From assembly GCF_042650645.1 (NCBI RefSeq), contig NZ_JBHSBI010000023.1:106063-170062 (forward strand): a stretch of DNA of 64,000 nucleotides, given 5' to 3'. This DNA is from Nonomuraea purpurea. GTDB taxonomy: Bacteria; Actinomycetota; Actinomycetes; Streptosporangiales; Streptosporangiaceae. Position numbers and translations under genes: made by a program. Shown piece after piece: positions 43,626 to 51,397 of the stretch. The notes beneath the pieces are model-generated. The model saw nothing but the letters and a program-made list of their open reading frames with translations. It was not told where the DNA came from and made no database searches. How positions within the stretch are numbered: position 1 is the first letter of the stretch; the number at the start of each line of letters is the position of its first letter.

Positions 43626-44166
43626 CCGGGAGATCTTCGCGGAGCATCAACAATGCCGCAAGTCTCGAAATATCAACGATTTTCGACGTATCAAGTGAAT
43701 ACACCGGCCCCAGCCCCAACGGCCGCGCCCCGGCCGCCCACTCCCGCCAGCGTTCGTCGCCGACCTCCGCATCGTGGTGGATCAGGTGCCGCACCCGCCG
43801 CTCGTACCGGCTCCTGGCCAGTTCGGGCGGCACCTCGCACCACACCTCACGCACAGAGCCGGCCTCGACGCCCGCCCGCGAGAGCCCGTCCAGGACGAGC
43901 GGCCGCAGCGGCGCCAGCCAGGGGCTCTCCAGCACCGCGCCGTGCCCGGCCCTGGCCAGCAACGTCCACATGCTCTCCCCCGCGGCGGCCCCCAACCGCC
44001 GGCTCCACTCGCGCTCGCCCACCCCGTCGGGCCGGTCGAGCACGTCGGCGAGGGTCTCCTTGAGATCGTCCTTGCTGAAGACCGGCAGGGCGAGCTCCCG
44101 CCCCAGCGCCCGCGCGACCGTCGTCTTCCCCGACCCGGGCAGCCCGTTCACCAAGATCACCAGCAT
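43558..44166 (-). CDS. P-loop kinase-like ATPase (AAA_33 type)
   Basis: The 202-residue product begins LVILVNGLPGSGKTTVARALG (Walker A) with FSKDDLKETL and VWCEVPPELARSRYERR (lid Arg residues), the pattern of small kinases that phosphorylate metabolites or antibiotics. The last 25 residues are Arg/Gly/Asp-rich and overlap the GH25 signal peptide in another frame, so the original stop may have been lost. A decayed copy of its upstream region lies at 45063-45150. Confidence 0.78.
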   Translation of the reverse strand: MLVILVNGLPGSGKTTVARALGRELALPVFSKDDLKETLADVLDRPDGVGEREWSRRLGAAAGESMWTLLARAGHGAVLESPWLAPLRPLVLDGLSRAGVEAGSVREVWCEVPPELARSRYERRVRHLIHHDAEVGDERWREWAAGARPLGLGPVYSLDTSKIVDISRLAALLMLREDLPGEASFIIRGDRDGRDDRGRAGG

Positions 44167-44261
44167 GCGGAGGATGCTTTCACGGCCCTGGAGAACCGCA
44201 CCTCAGAGCACCTCGGGCCCGGGGCGACTCGGCCGCCCGAGGCGACGATGGAGGACGACGA

Positions 44262-44984
44262 TCAGCGGAACTTGGTGGTCACCTTGCCGGGATCCGGTGC
44301 CTTGATCGACACCTTGCTGCCCCACCCGGTGTAGCGGCTGTCGACACCGACCTCGTTGAGCTCCCCGTTCTTCGACAGCGTGTACGACGTCTGCACCCTG
44401 CTCACCAGGCCCGCCGAGGAAAAGGTGAGAGTGTAGGAGATTTTGACGTTGTCGTTTTCTGTGCCGGTCTTCGCGGCGCCGAACCAGTCCGAGACCGCCT
44501 TGAGCTCCTTCACGGTGATCGAACCGGTGACGGAATTCCCCTTCGTCGTCCCCTTCTTGATCAAGGAGGCCAGGGTCTTGGGTTCGGCCGGGTTGAGGAA
44601 CTGAGCCCAGGAGTCGGGAATGGCGCCGCCTGTTGACTTGAACCAGGTCTTGCCCTCGGGAAGCATGCGGTCCAGGACACTGCCCGAGTAGTAACCGGTC
44701 TTGCCGATGGAGATGACGCGTTCCTTGGCGTCACCACCGTAGTTCATCGTGATGTCGAAGGCGGCGACGCCCTTCTTGCTGAACTGGAAGGTGCCTTCGC
44801 TGTCCCGGGCGCCCTGCGTGTTGGTGCCGTCCGACCAGGTGACCGTGTCGGTGAAGCGCACGCCGTGCCCAGGTGTCAACGTGGACTTCAGCGCACTGAC
44901 GGGATCCTTCGTGGCGGCCTGCGCGGGCATCGTGGCCAGCATCAGCGCGCCGCAGGCCGCCGCTAAGGCGATCGTTTTCTTCAT
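44262..44984 (-). CDS. Secreted protein of unknown function
   Basis: The 240-residue product (ATG at 44984) has a typical signal peptide (MKKTIALAAACGALMLATMPAQA) without a lipobox and a mature part of about 217 residues rich in beta strands (GVRFTDTVTWSDGTNTQGAR, YTLTFSSAGLVSRVQTSYTL). The pattern resembles LolA/LppX-like lipid-binding beta folds described from mycobacteria, but I cannot assign it. It is flanked by the kinase gene and by the kinase remnant, as if it lay between two copies of the same locus. Confidence 0.75.
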   Translation of the reverse strand: MKKTIALAAACGALMLATMPAQAATKDPVSALKSTLTPGHGVRFTDTVTWSDGTNTQGARDSEGTFQFSKKGVAAFDITMNYGGDAKERVISIGKTGYYSGSVLDRMLPEGKTWFKSTGGAIPDSWAQFLNPAEPKTLASLIKKGTTKGNSVTGSITVKELKAVSDWFGAAKTGTENDNVKISYTLTFSSAGLVSRVQTSYTLSKNGELNEVGVDSRYTGWGSKVSIKAPDPGKVTTKFR

Positions 44985-45324
44985 GGCAAGCGATCGTGCC
45001 GGAGAAGAATCACAACCTGGGATCACAACCCCGTTCAACGACAATCGTTATCTGGACGATGCGGATGCTCTCCCCGCGCCGTCGGGCGGGTCGAGCACGC
45101 CGAGTATGCGAAAAATTCTTTCACGGCCCTGGAAAACCGCACCTCAGAGCCCGGAAATCCACCAACGTCGAACACCGTCCTATGACGTCGTTTCCGCAGG
45201 TCAGAGCCGTTCATGAAAGTGATGTTCGCGTTTGCCAAAGCGGATTTCCCGTGAGCAAACTGGAGCCGATCCTTCAACCCCGCCCCGACCAGGGGTTTCT
45301 TCGCCATGCCCGGAGGAGCAGACC
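44985..45324. other. Intergenic region containing the kinase-locus remnant
   Basis: Apart from the remnant at 45063-45150, this 340-bp region should hold the promoters of the secreted protein (minus) and of the ABC transporter (plus). No intact gene is seen. Confidence 0.5.
45063..45150 (-). pseudogene. Decayed partial copy of the P-loop kinase gene and its leader
   Basis: Bases 45105-45150 match 44164-44209 (start codon region and leader of the kinase) at 40 of 46 positions, including CTTTCACGGCCCTGG and CCGCACCTCAGAGC. Just beside it, 45063-45104 resembles internal kinase sequence (GTCGGGCGGGTCGAGCACG against GTCGGGCCGGTCGAGCACG near 44027-44045). The order is as expected for a kinase copy with large deletions. 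Confidence 0.6.
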
Positions 45325-46266
45325 ATGATCCACGCCCGGGGGCTCACCCGAGTGTTCAAAGTCAAGAAAGAGTCCGTGACGGCCGTCCGAGGCATCGACC
45401 TGGACGTGGCCGCCGGCCAGCTCGTGGCCTTCCTGGGCCCGAACGGCGCCGGTAAATCCACCACACTGCGCATGCTCACAACCCTGCTGCCGCCCACGTC
45501 GGGCACCGCCATGGTGGCGGGCCACGACGTGGCCAAGTCCCCAGCGGCCGTGCGCGCCCGCATCGGCTACGTGGGCCAGCGCAACAGCGCGGGCGAGAAC
45601 TTCCTCGTCCGCGACGAGCTCATCACCCAGGGCCGCTGCTACGACCTGGGCGCCAGACAAGCGGCCCTCCGCGCCGACGAACTGCTGGAACTGCTCGACC
45701 TCCAGCCGCTGGCCAGGCGGAAGCCCGGCACGCTCTCCGGCGGTCAGCGCCGCCGCCTGGACATCGCGCTCGGCCTCATCCACCGGCCCGACCTGCTCTT
45801 CCTCGACGAGCCCTCCACCGGCCTCGACCCGAAGAGCCGCGCGGAGATCTGGGAGCACATCCTGCGGCTGCGGGAGACATACGGGACGACGCTCTTCCTC
45901 ACCACGCACTACCTGGAAGAGGCCGACAACATGGCAGAACGCGTGGTGATCATCGACAACGGCCTGATCATCGCCGACGGCACCGCCGGACAGCTCAAGA
46001 ACGACCTCGCGGGCGACCACATCACCATCACCACCAGCACGGAGGAGCAGGCCCGCCGCGCCGCCGAACTGGCCGGCACGACGGCCGAGGGCACGACCGT
46101 GCGCTTCAGGGTGCCCAACGCGGCCGCCGCCCTGCCCGACTATCTCCGCACCCTGGACGGTTCCGGCATCAAGGTCACCACCGCCGAGACCGCCCGTCCC
46201 ACCCTTGACGACGTGTTCCTCGCTCTGACCGGGAGAAGCCTCACCGATGACGACATTCCTACGTGA
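45325..46266 (+). CDS. ABC transporter ATP-binding protein, DrrA-like
   Basis: The 313-residue ATPase has Walker A GPNGAGKSTTLRML, signature LSGGQRRRLDIALGLI, Walker B LLFLDEPSTGLD and the C-terminal DUF4162-like extension (TARPTLDDVFLALTGRSL) typical of daunorubicin-resistance DrrA proteins. CGGAGGAG precedes the ATG. It drives export of a drug, lipid or polyketide with the overlapping permease gene. Confidence 0.95.
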   Translation: MIHARGLTRVFKVKKESVTAVRGIDLDVAAGQLVAFLGPNGAGKSTTLRMLTTLLPPTSGTAMVAGHDVAKSPAAVRARIGYVGQRNSAGENFLVRDELITQGRCYDLGARQAALRADELLELLDLQPLARRKPGTLSGGQRRRLDIALGLIHRPDLLFLDEPSTGLDPKSRAEIWEHILRLRETYGTTLFLTTHYLEEADNMAERVVIIDNGLIIADGTAGQLKNDLAGDHITITTSTEEQARRAAELAGTTAEGTTVRFRVPNAAAALPDYLRTLDGSGIKVTTAETARPTLDDVFLALTGRSLTDDDIPT

Positions 46267-46990
46267 CACCACCACCGTTTTCTCCCGCGAGTTCGCGCCG
46301 GTCGTGCGCGAGCCCCTCGGCCTGCTGTTCGAGATGGGGCAGCCGCTGCTGTTCCTGTTCCTGTTCGGGTCGCTGCTGGACGGCGCGGTCGGCTCGTCGT
46401 GGCAGTGGTTCGTGCCGGGGATCCTGGTCATGATGTGCCTGACCGGCCCCATGGCCTCCGGCTACACGCTACTGGTCGAGCTGATCGGCGGCTCGATGGA
46501 ACGCCTGATGGTCACGCCGCTCAACCGCACCGCGATGCTGGTGGGCCGGACCATGAAGGAGATGGCGATCCTGCTGGCCCAGGCCGTGCTCATCATCGTG
46601 CTCTCCATCCCTCTGGGCTTCGAGCTGTACGCGGCGGGCGTCCTGGCGGGCCTGGCCCAGTTGCTCATCTTCGGCATCGGCCTGGGCGCGTCCTCGTTCG
46701 TCCTGGCCATCAAGTCGGCCCCGAGCGGCACCCTGTTCTACATCGTCAGCCAGACGATCCTGTTCCCCCTGCTGCTTCTGTCCGGCGTGCTGCTCCCGCT
46801 GGACACCGCGCCCGCCTGGCTGCGCACGATCGGCCAGATCAACCCCGTCACCCACATCGTCGACGCCCAGCGCGCCCTCTTCTCCGGCGACCTGGCCAAC
46901 CCCTCCATCCTGTACGGCACCGCTGCGGCCTGCGCCATCGCCGCCATCGGCCTCTACCTGGGCAACCGCGCCATGCGCCGGGGCGTCTGA
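46247..46990 (+). CDS. ABC-2 type permease, DrrB-like
   Basis: The 247-residue permease has six membrane segments (PLLFLFLFGSLLDGAV; ILVMMCLTGPMASGY; LLLLSGVLLPLDTAPAWL) and the C-terminal FSGDLANPSILYG loop seen in ABC-2 exporters. It overlaps the ATPase gene by 20 bases, so the two are coupled. Confidence 0.93.
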   Translation: MTTFLRDTTTVFSREFAPVVREPLGLLFEMGQPLLFLFLFGSLLDGAVGSSWQWFVPGILVMMCLTGPMASGYTLLVELIGGSMERLMVTPLNRTAMLVGRTMKEMAILLAQAVLIIVLSIPLGFELYAAGVLAGLAQLLIFGIGLGASSFVLAIKSAPSGTLFYIVSQTILFPLLLLSGVLLPLDTAPAWLRTIGQINPVTHIVDAQRALFSGDLANPSILYGTAAACAIAAIGLYLGNRAMRRGV

Positions 46991-47030
46991 CCCCCGTAGG
47001 CTGGTCGTCACCGATCTCCAAGGGGGCTCC

Positions 47031-47546
47031 ATGACACGACTGGTCGCGACGAACACCGTGCCGTGGATTCCCGTGACACACCGCATGGACCTGATCCTCG
47101 CCCCGACCCTCCCGCCCGCGCACCAGATCACCTCGGCGTTCGCGTTCGTCTGGGACCAGGCCGACCGCATGCTCATGACCTGCGTGGACCGGGAGGGCCG
47201 AGGCTGGGATCTCCCCGGCGGCCACGTCGAGCCCGGCGAGAGCGCCGCCGAGGCCGCGGCCCGCGAACTCCACGAGGAGACCGGTCTGCGACTGGAGCCC
47301 GCCGACCTGTCCGTCTTCGCCCGGGAACGCATCGAACTCCTGGAGCCGCCGCCCGCCGACTACCGTTACGCGTCATTGACGTACATGGTGATGTTCCGCG
47401 CCGTCCTGCCGTCGCGGGGCGCCCCGACCCGCCCGCCGACCGGCACGGAGAGCACCCGCGCCGACTGGATCCCCCGCCAGGAGATCGAACGCCTCAGCCC
47501 CGGCCGCACCTGGCTCGCCCTGCTGGACACCGCGAGCGCGCTCTAG
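47031..47546 (+). CDS. Nudix hydrolase
   Basis: The 171-residue protein carries the Nudix box in full (GGHVEPGESAAEAAARELHE, then ETGL), preceded by ITSAFAFVWDQADRMLMTCVD. It hydrolyses a nucleoside diphosphate-linked substrate with Mg2+. It follows the exporter permease by 40 bp and may be co-transcribed. Confidence 0.92.
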   Translation: MTRLVATNTVPWIPVTHRMDLILAPTLPPAHQITSAFAFVWDQADRMLMTCVDREGRGWDLPGGHVEPGESAAEAAARELHEETGLRLEPADLSVFARERIELLEPPPADYRYASLTYMVMFRAVLPSRGAPTRPPTGTESTRADWIPRQEIERLSPGRTWLALLDTASAL

Positions 47547-47602
47547 GCGGCCCGCTGTTGCCTCTCCAAGCTGTCAACCAGAACGCTGGATATGATCACC
47601 CA

Positions 47603-48034
47603 GTGGCCTCCCCTCCATTCGACGTCGACGCGTTCCTGGCCGAACCTCTGACGGCTCGCGTCGCGACCAACGGACCGACCGTGCGGCCGACCTGGTACCT
47701 GTGGGAAGACGGCGCTTTCTGGATCCTGACCGGGCCGTGGACGAAACTGCTCGGCCGAGTACGGCAGGACCCGGCCATCGCCGTCGTCGTCGACCTCTGC
47801 GACCTCGCGACCGGGTCGGTCCTGCAGGTCATCGCCCGGGGCCGGGCCGAGGTGATCCCCTTTGACGTCCCTCGCGGACGACGCAAGCTCAGCCGCTACC
47901 TCGGGGCGGACGAATCCCAATGGGACAGCCGCTTCCGCCATTACCTGCTCGACGATCCAGGCGAGCGGGGAACGGTGTGGCTGCGTCTGCGACCGTCCTC
48001 CCTTCTGGCGAAAGACCTCAGCTACTCGGCCTAG
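47603..48034 (+). CDS. PPOX-class (F420/FMN) protein
   Basis: The 143-residue split-barrel protein has PLTARVATNGPTVRPTWYLWEDGAFWI and the loop LGRVRQDPAIAVVVDLCDL, typical of F420-binding PPOX proteins of actinobacteria. A -10-like TATGAT (47591-47596) lies only six bases upstream of the GTG, so its mRNA is probably leaderless. Confidence 0.87.
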   Translation: MASPPFDVDAFLAEPLTARVATNGPTVRPTWYLWEDGAFWILTGPWTKLLGRVRQDPAIAVVVDLCDLATGSVLQVIARGRAEVIPFDVPRGRRKLSRYLGADESQWDSRFRHYLLDDPGERGTVWLRLRPSSLLAKDLSYSA

Positions 48035-48068
48035 GGACGTCCCAGAACGTTGTTCTTCGGAACAGATC

Positions 48069-48220
48069 TGAAACTTTCAAGGCCCCCGTCACCTGAGCGA
48101 CCAACTATAAAACGACGACAACCTGGGCCAATACCCTGAGGGGCGATCACTGTCCGACAGGAATCGTTGACAGCTCGACAGGGTCGATCCGATACTTTCG
48201 CCAAAGTGCCGATAGTTTCG
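48069..48220 (+). promoter_or_regulatory. Xylanase promoter with repeated GAAA/TTTC operator motifs
   Basis: TTGACA (48167-48172) and GATACT (48191-48196) are 18 bp apart and form a plausible sigma-70-type promoter. CCGATACTTTCG (48189-48200) overlaps the -10 box and recurs as CCGATAGTTTCG (48209-48220), exactly 20 bp further on; TGAAACTTTCA lies upstream at 48069-48079. GAAA-TTTC palindromes are known operators of actinomycete xylanase genes, so a substrate-released repressor is likely. Confidence 0.6.
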
Positions 48221-48275
48221 AAATGGTCCAAGCTGCCTGGCCTCTCGCCGGCCTTCACGAGGAGGTAGCACGCAC

Positions 48276-49244
48276 ATGAACGACGCCCCCGTCCACCCGA
48301 CGAGCCGCAAACGCGGACGCATCAGGCTGCTCATCGGCCGCGCCTGCGTCGTAGCGCTGGTCGCGGCCACAACGATGATGCCCGGCATCGCCAACGCGGC
48401 CATAACCTCCAACCAGACCGGCACCAACAACGGCTACTTCTATTCGTTCTGGACCGACAGCCCCGGGTCGGTCTCCATGGAACTGGGATCCGGCGGCAAC
48501 TACAGCACCTCTTGGCGAAACACCGGAAATTTCGTCGCCGGTAAAGGCTGGAACCCCGGCGGCCGCAGAACCGTGAACTATTCGGGCAGCTTCAACCCGT
48601 CCGGCAACGCGTATTTGACCCTCTACGGCTGGACGAGAAACCCGCTCATCGAATATTACATCGTCGACAACTGGGGCACCTATCGGCCCACGGGAACGTA
48701 CAAGGGCACGGTCACCAGCGACGGCGGCACCTACGACATCTACATGACGACACGCTACAACGCCCCCTCCATAGAGGGCACGAGGACTTTCAACCAGTAC
48801 TGGAGCGTCCGGCAGTCGAAGAAAACCGGCGGAACCATAACCGCCGGCAACCACTTCGACGCATGGGCCCGCTACGGAATGAACCTGGGCAACCACGACT
48901 ACCAGATCCTCGCGACAGAGGGATATCAGAGCAGCGGAAACTCCAACATCACGGTGGGCGGCTCAGGCGGCGGCAACCCCGGCGGCAACTGCACCGCAAC
49001 GCTGTCGGCGGGCCAGCAGTGGAGTGACCGCTACAACCTCAACGTCGCGGTCAGCGGCTCCAGCAACTGGACTGTGACGATGAACGTACCGTCCCCCGCG
49101 AAAATCATCGCCACCTGGAACATCACCGCCAGCTACCCAAGCGCCCAAGTGCTGACCGCCAAACCCAACGGCAACGGCAACAACTGGGGCGTGACCATCC
49201 AGCACAACGGCAACTCGACCTGGCCGACGGTCTCCTGCAACTGA
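48276..49244 (+). CDS. Secreted GH11 endo-1,4-beta-xylanase with CBM2
   Basis: The 322-residue product has a twin-arginine-like or long Sec signal (RKRGRIRLLIGRACVVALVAATTMM, cleaved near ANA), a GH11 jelly-roll (about 43-228) with the nucleophile Glu in NPLIEYYIVDNWG and the acid/base Glu in QILATEGYQSSG, a glycine-rich linker, and a C-terminal CBM2-type domain bounded by two cysteines (CTATLSAGQQW to TVSCN). It cleaves xylan outside the cell. It has its own promoter and a strong terminator. Confidence 0.96.
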   Translation: MNDAPVHPTSRKRGRIRLLIGRACVVALVAATTMMPGIANAAITSNQTGTNNGYFYSFWTDSPGSVSMELGSGGNYSTSWRNTGNFVAGKGWNPGGRRTVNYSGSFNPSGNAYLTLYGWTRNPLIEYYIVDNWGTYRPTGTYKGTVTSDGGTYDIYMTTRYNAPSIEGTRTFNQYWSVRQSKKTGGTITAGNHFDAWARYGMNLGNHDYQILATEGYQSSGNSNITVGGSGGGNPGGNCTATLSAGQQWSDRYNLNVAVSGSSNWTVTMNVPSPAKIIATWNITASYPSAQVLTAKPNGNGNNWGVTIQHNGNSTWPTVSCN

Positions 49245-49256
49245 CGGCCGGCGCAT

Positions 49257-49293
49257 CTGTTGGCGCGGCGGCCCACGGCCACCGCGCCAACAG
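49257..49293 (+). terminator. Rho-independent-like terminator of the xylanase gene
   Basis: CTGTTGGCGCGG and CCGCGCCAACAG form a perfect 12-bp stem around a 13-base loop, 12 bases after the xylanase stop. No T run follows. Confidence 0.85.
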
Positions 49294-49310
49294 CCGACGA
49301 ACGGGAACGC

Positions 49311-49421
49311 CTACGGGAAATCCTTCGGCGGGCGGGCCGCTGCCAGGCCGTTCACCAGTCCGAACACGCCCGGATACGTTCCACGCTCGTTCGGCGTGGG
49401 GCTCTGGTATCTCACGTACAT
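49311..49421 (-). pseudogene. Truncated N-terminal fragment of a conserved actinobacterial protein
   Basis: An ATG at 49421 opens a 36-residue frame, MYVRYQSPTPNERGTYPGVF and GLVNGLAAARPPKDFP, ending at TAG. The start matches the beginning of longer (about 130-190 aa) hypothetical proteins I recall from actinomycetes (pattern M-x-V-R-x-Q-S-P-T-P-N-x-R-G). Only the N-terminal quarter remains. Confidence 0.5.
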
Positions 49422-49467
49422 CAGCGGCTCCTGTCGTGATCAACTGCATCGCCCGCAAGAATGCGCT

Positions 49468-50613
49468 CTATGCGTGCCAGAGGGTAGCGAGTTGCCGGGT
49501 GGCCAGCCGGGACGGTATGGCGCGCAGCAGCGTGTCGCGTAGCCATGCGGCGATGCCGGTCTGGGAGGTCAGGCGCGATTGCCGGGACGCTCCCCGCATG
49601 ATGCGGTTGGCGCTGGGTCTGCGCTCGGCGTCGTAGCGCACGAGCCGCTCGGCGACGTCGGCCGGTTCGGCGCCTTTCAGGTGACGGCTCAGTGCGGCCG
49701 CGTCCTCGAAGGCCTGGCTGGCGCCCTGGCCGAGGTCGGGTGACATGGCGTGGGCGGCGTCGCCGAGGAGGGCGATCCTGCCGGACGCGAACGAGGGCAG
49801 GGGTTCGGCCAGGTGGGAGATCGGGTCGACGTAGATGTCGGCGGGCGGGGTGGCTTCGATCAGTGTCGCGACGAGCGGGTGCCAGTCGGCCGTCAGGGAC
49901 AACATCTGCCGGCGTGCTTCGTTCGCGTCGGGTGGCGTGCCGTTCAGGACGGAGTCGGTGAACCAGTACAGGCGGTCCTCGCCGACTGGGAAAAGTCCGA
50001 ACATCGCCCCGCTGCGGCGGTCGACCAACTGGCTGGCGAGCAGGTCCGGCGGCAGGCCGGGAGGGCGGGGCAGCATGCCGCGCAGGTCCATCCGGCCGGT
50101 TCGCCTCGGCCCGGGGTGGCCGGGGAAGAGTTGTGCGCGCAGTTTGCTGCCGATGCCGTCGGCCGCGATCACGGCGTCCGCTCTCGTTATGGGGTTTCCG
50201 TCGCTGATCACGGTGACTCCGTTGGAGTCGGGTTCCAGGCGCTCGACGGAGGTCGCGGTTCGTACCAGGTCGGGAGGCAGCGGGGCGCGTAGCGCTCGGT
50301 GCAGCTCCGCTCGATCGATCATGGCCGGTGACCCGATCTCCCGCTGTGCCTGGACCAGGTCGGCGACCAGCAGCGGACGTCCGCGCCAGTCCCGCAATCC
50401 CGCGTGGGTCGCGTGCAGGACGTGCCCGCGAACGTCCTCAGCCAGCCCCAGTGTCTCCAGCGCGCGAAGCCCGTTGGGCATGATCACGATCCCGGTGCCC
50501 GCTTCCCTGAGCTCGGCGCCCCGTTCCAAGAGCGTCACCTCATGGCCCAGGCGATGCAACCCCACCGCGGCCGCCACTCCTCCGAGCCCCGCACCGACCA
50601 CCACGATCTTCAC
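49468..50613 (-). CDS. FAD-dependent monooxygenase (PHBH fold)
   Basis: The 381-residue flavoprotein has the N-terminal GAGLGGVAAAVGL dinucleotide motif, the DG motif in ADAVIAADGIGSKLR and the GD motif in RIALLGDAAHAMSPDLGQG. These enzymes hydroxylate aromatic or polyketide compounds with NAD(P)H. It is divergent from a TetR regulator with a perfect palindrome between them. The nearby rifamycin-resistance genes raise the idea of a drug-modifying role, but it is about 100 residues shorter than the known rifampicin monooxygenase Rox and is not RAE-adjacent, so I do not assign that. Confidence 0.9.
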   Translation of the reverse strand: MKIVVVGAGLGGVAAAVGLHRLGHEVTLLERGAELREAGTGIVIMPNGLRALETLGLAEDVRGHVLHATHAGLRDWRGRPLLVADLVQAQREIGSPAMIDRAELHRALRAPLPPDLVRTATSVERLEPDSNGVTVISDGNPITRADAVIAADGIGSKLRAQLFPGHPGPRRTGRMDLRGMLPRPPGLPPDLLASQLVDRRSGAMFGLFPVGEDRLYWFTDSVLNGTPPDANEARRQMLSLTADWHPLVATLIEATPPADIYVDPISHLAEPLPSFASGRIALLGDAAHAMSPDLGQGASQAFEDAAALSRHLKGAEPADVAERLVRYDAERRPSANRIMRGASRQSRLTSQTGIAAWLRDTLLRAIPSRLATRQLATLWHA

Positions 50614-50633
50614 AAGCCCTCCTTCACTACGAT

Positions 50634-50645
50634 CGTACTAGTACG
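50634..50645. promoter_or_regulatory. TetR operator candidate (perfect palindrome)
   Basis: CGTACTAGTACG is a perfect 12-bp palindrome in the 52-bp gap between the divergent monooxygenase and TetR genes, 21 bases upstream of the TetR start. It is the likely binding site of the TetR protein for both directions. Confidence 0.65.
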
Positions 50646-50665
50646 GATATTGGTAGCATGGAGGT

Positions 50666-51244
50666 ATGCCGCCCACCAATCCGGCCCGTCGCCAAGCCCT
50701 GGCCGACACCGCCATCGAACTGCTGGCCTCGTCAGGCGTGCACGGGCTGACCCACCGCGCGGTGGAGAAAGCAGCGAACCTCCCACCGGGGACGGCCTCG
50801 AACTACTTCCGCAGCCGGGAGGCGCTCCTGGTGGCCGCCGCGGAACGCGTCGCCGAACTGCATCACACCGACACCGACCTGGCCATCGAACAACCCGCGA
50901 CGCTGGTCGACCTGCTGACGGAATCGCTGCTCACAGCGGCGACCACCCTGCGCAACCGCTATCTCGCCGTCTTCGAACTGCAACTGGAGGCCGCGCGCCG
51001 TCCGGCGCTCGCCTCGGCGCTCGCGGGCCTGCAGGACACGGCGTTGCACGTCACCGCCGGGCACCACGACAAACTCGGGCTCACCATCCCGCGCGAGAAC
51101 ATCCCCGCCATGATCACGCTCTACGGGGGCGCGCTGTTCACCCTGGTCAGCGCGCCGCCGGGCAGTGTCAGCAGGGACGTCGTCCAGAACATGGTCCAGG
51201 TCATCGTGCACGGTTGCACCGGCGACATCCAGCGGCGGCCTTGA
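50666..51244 (+). CDS. TetR family transcriptional regulator
   Basis: The 192-residue protein has a TetR N-terminal domain (residues 7-60; ALADTAIELLASSGVHGLTHR, then AANLPPGTASNYFRSREALL) and a helical ligand-binding domain. Divergent from the FAD monooxygenase and probably its repressor. Confidence 0.9.
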   Translation: MPPTNPARRQALADTAIELLASSGVHGLTHRAVEKAANLPPGTASNYFRSREALLVAAAERVAELHHTDTDLAIEQPATLVDLLTESLLTAATTLRNRYLAVFELQLEAARRPALASALAGLQDTALHVTAGHHDKLGLTIPRENIPAMITLYGGALFTLVSAPPGSVSRDVVQNMVQVIVHGCTGDIQRRP

Positions 51245-51319
51245 CTCTCCCGACGTACTCCGTGAGAAGGGGAAAGGGGAAGCACCCGCTCCTTTCCACT
51301 CTCAACGTATAGCGCACCG

Positions 51320-51340
51320 GGGGGCTTGCGGCAAGACCCC
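51320..51340 (+). promoter_or_regulatory. Rifamycin-associated element (RAE)
   Basis: A 21-bp imperfect inverted repeat, left arm GGGGGCTTGC and right arm GCAAGACCCC around a central G, matches the described RAE (core GGGGCTTGCGGCAAG followed by a C-rich end). RAEs lie upstream of rifamycin-inducible resistance genes in actinomycetes. Here it sits 57 bases before the glycosyltransferase start, followed by a HelR-like gene. Confidence 0.9.
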
Positions 51341-51397
51341 GGTCATGCCGCAGAATCATCGGCCGAAGCCAGTACCTGCGGATATGGGGGGCGCGGA

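Noticed and set aside
49468..50613. Idea that the FAD monooxygenase is the rifampicin monooxygenase Rox
   Set aside because: It is about 100 residues shorter than Rox and has its own TetR control with no adjacent RAE, so the neighbourhood alone is not enough.
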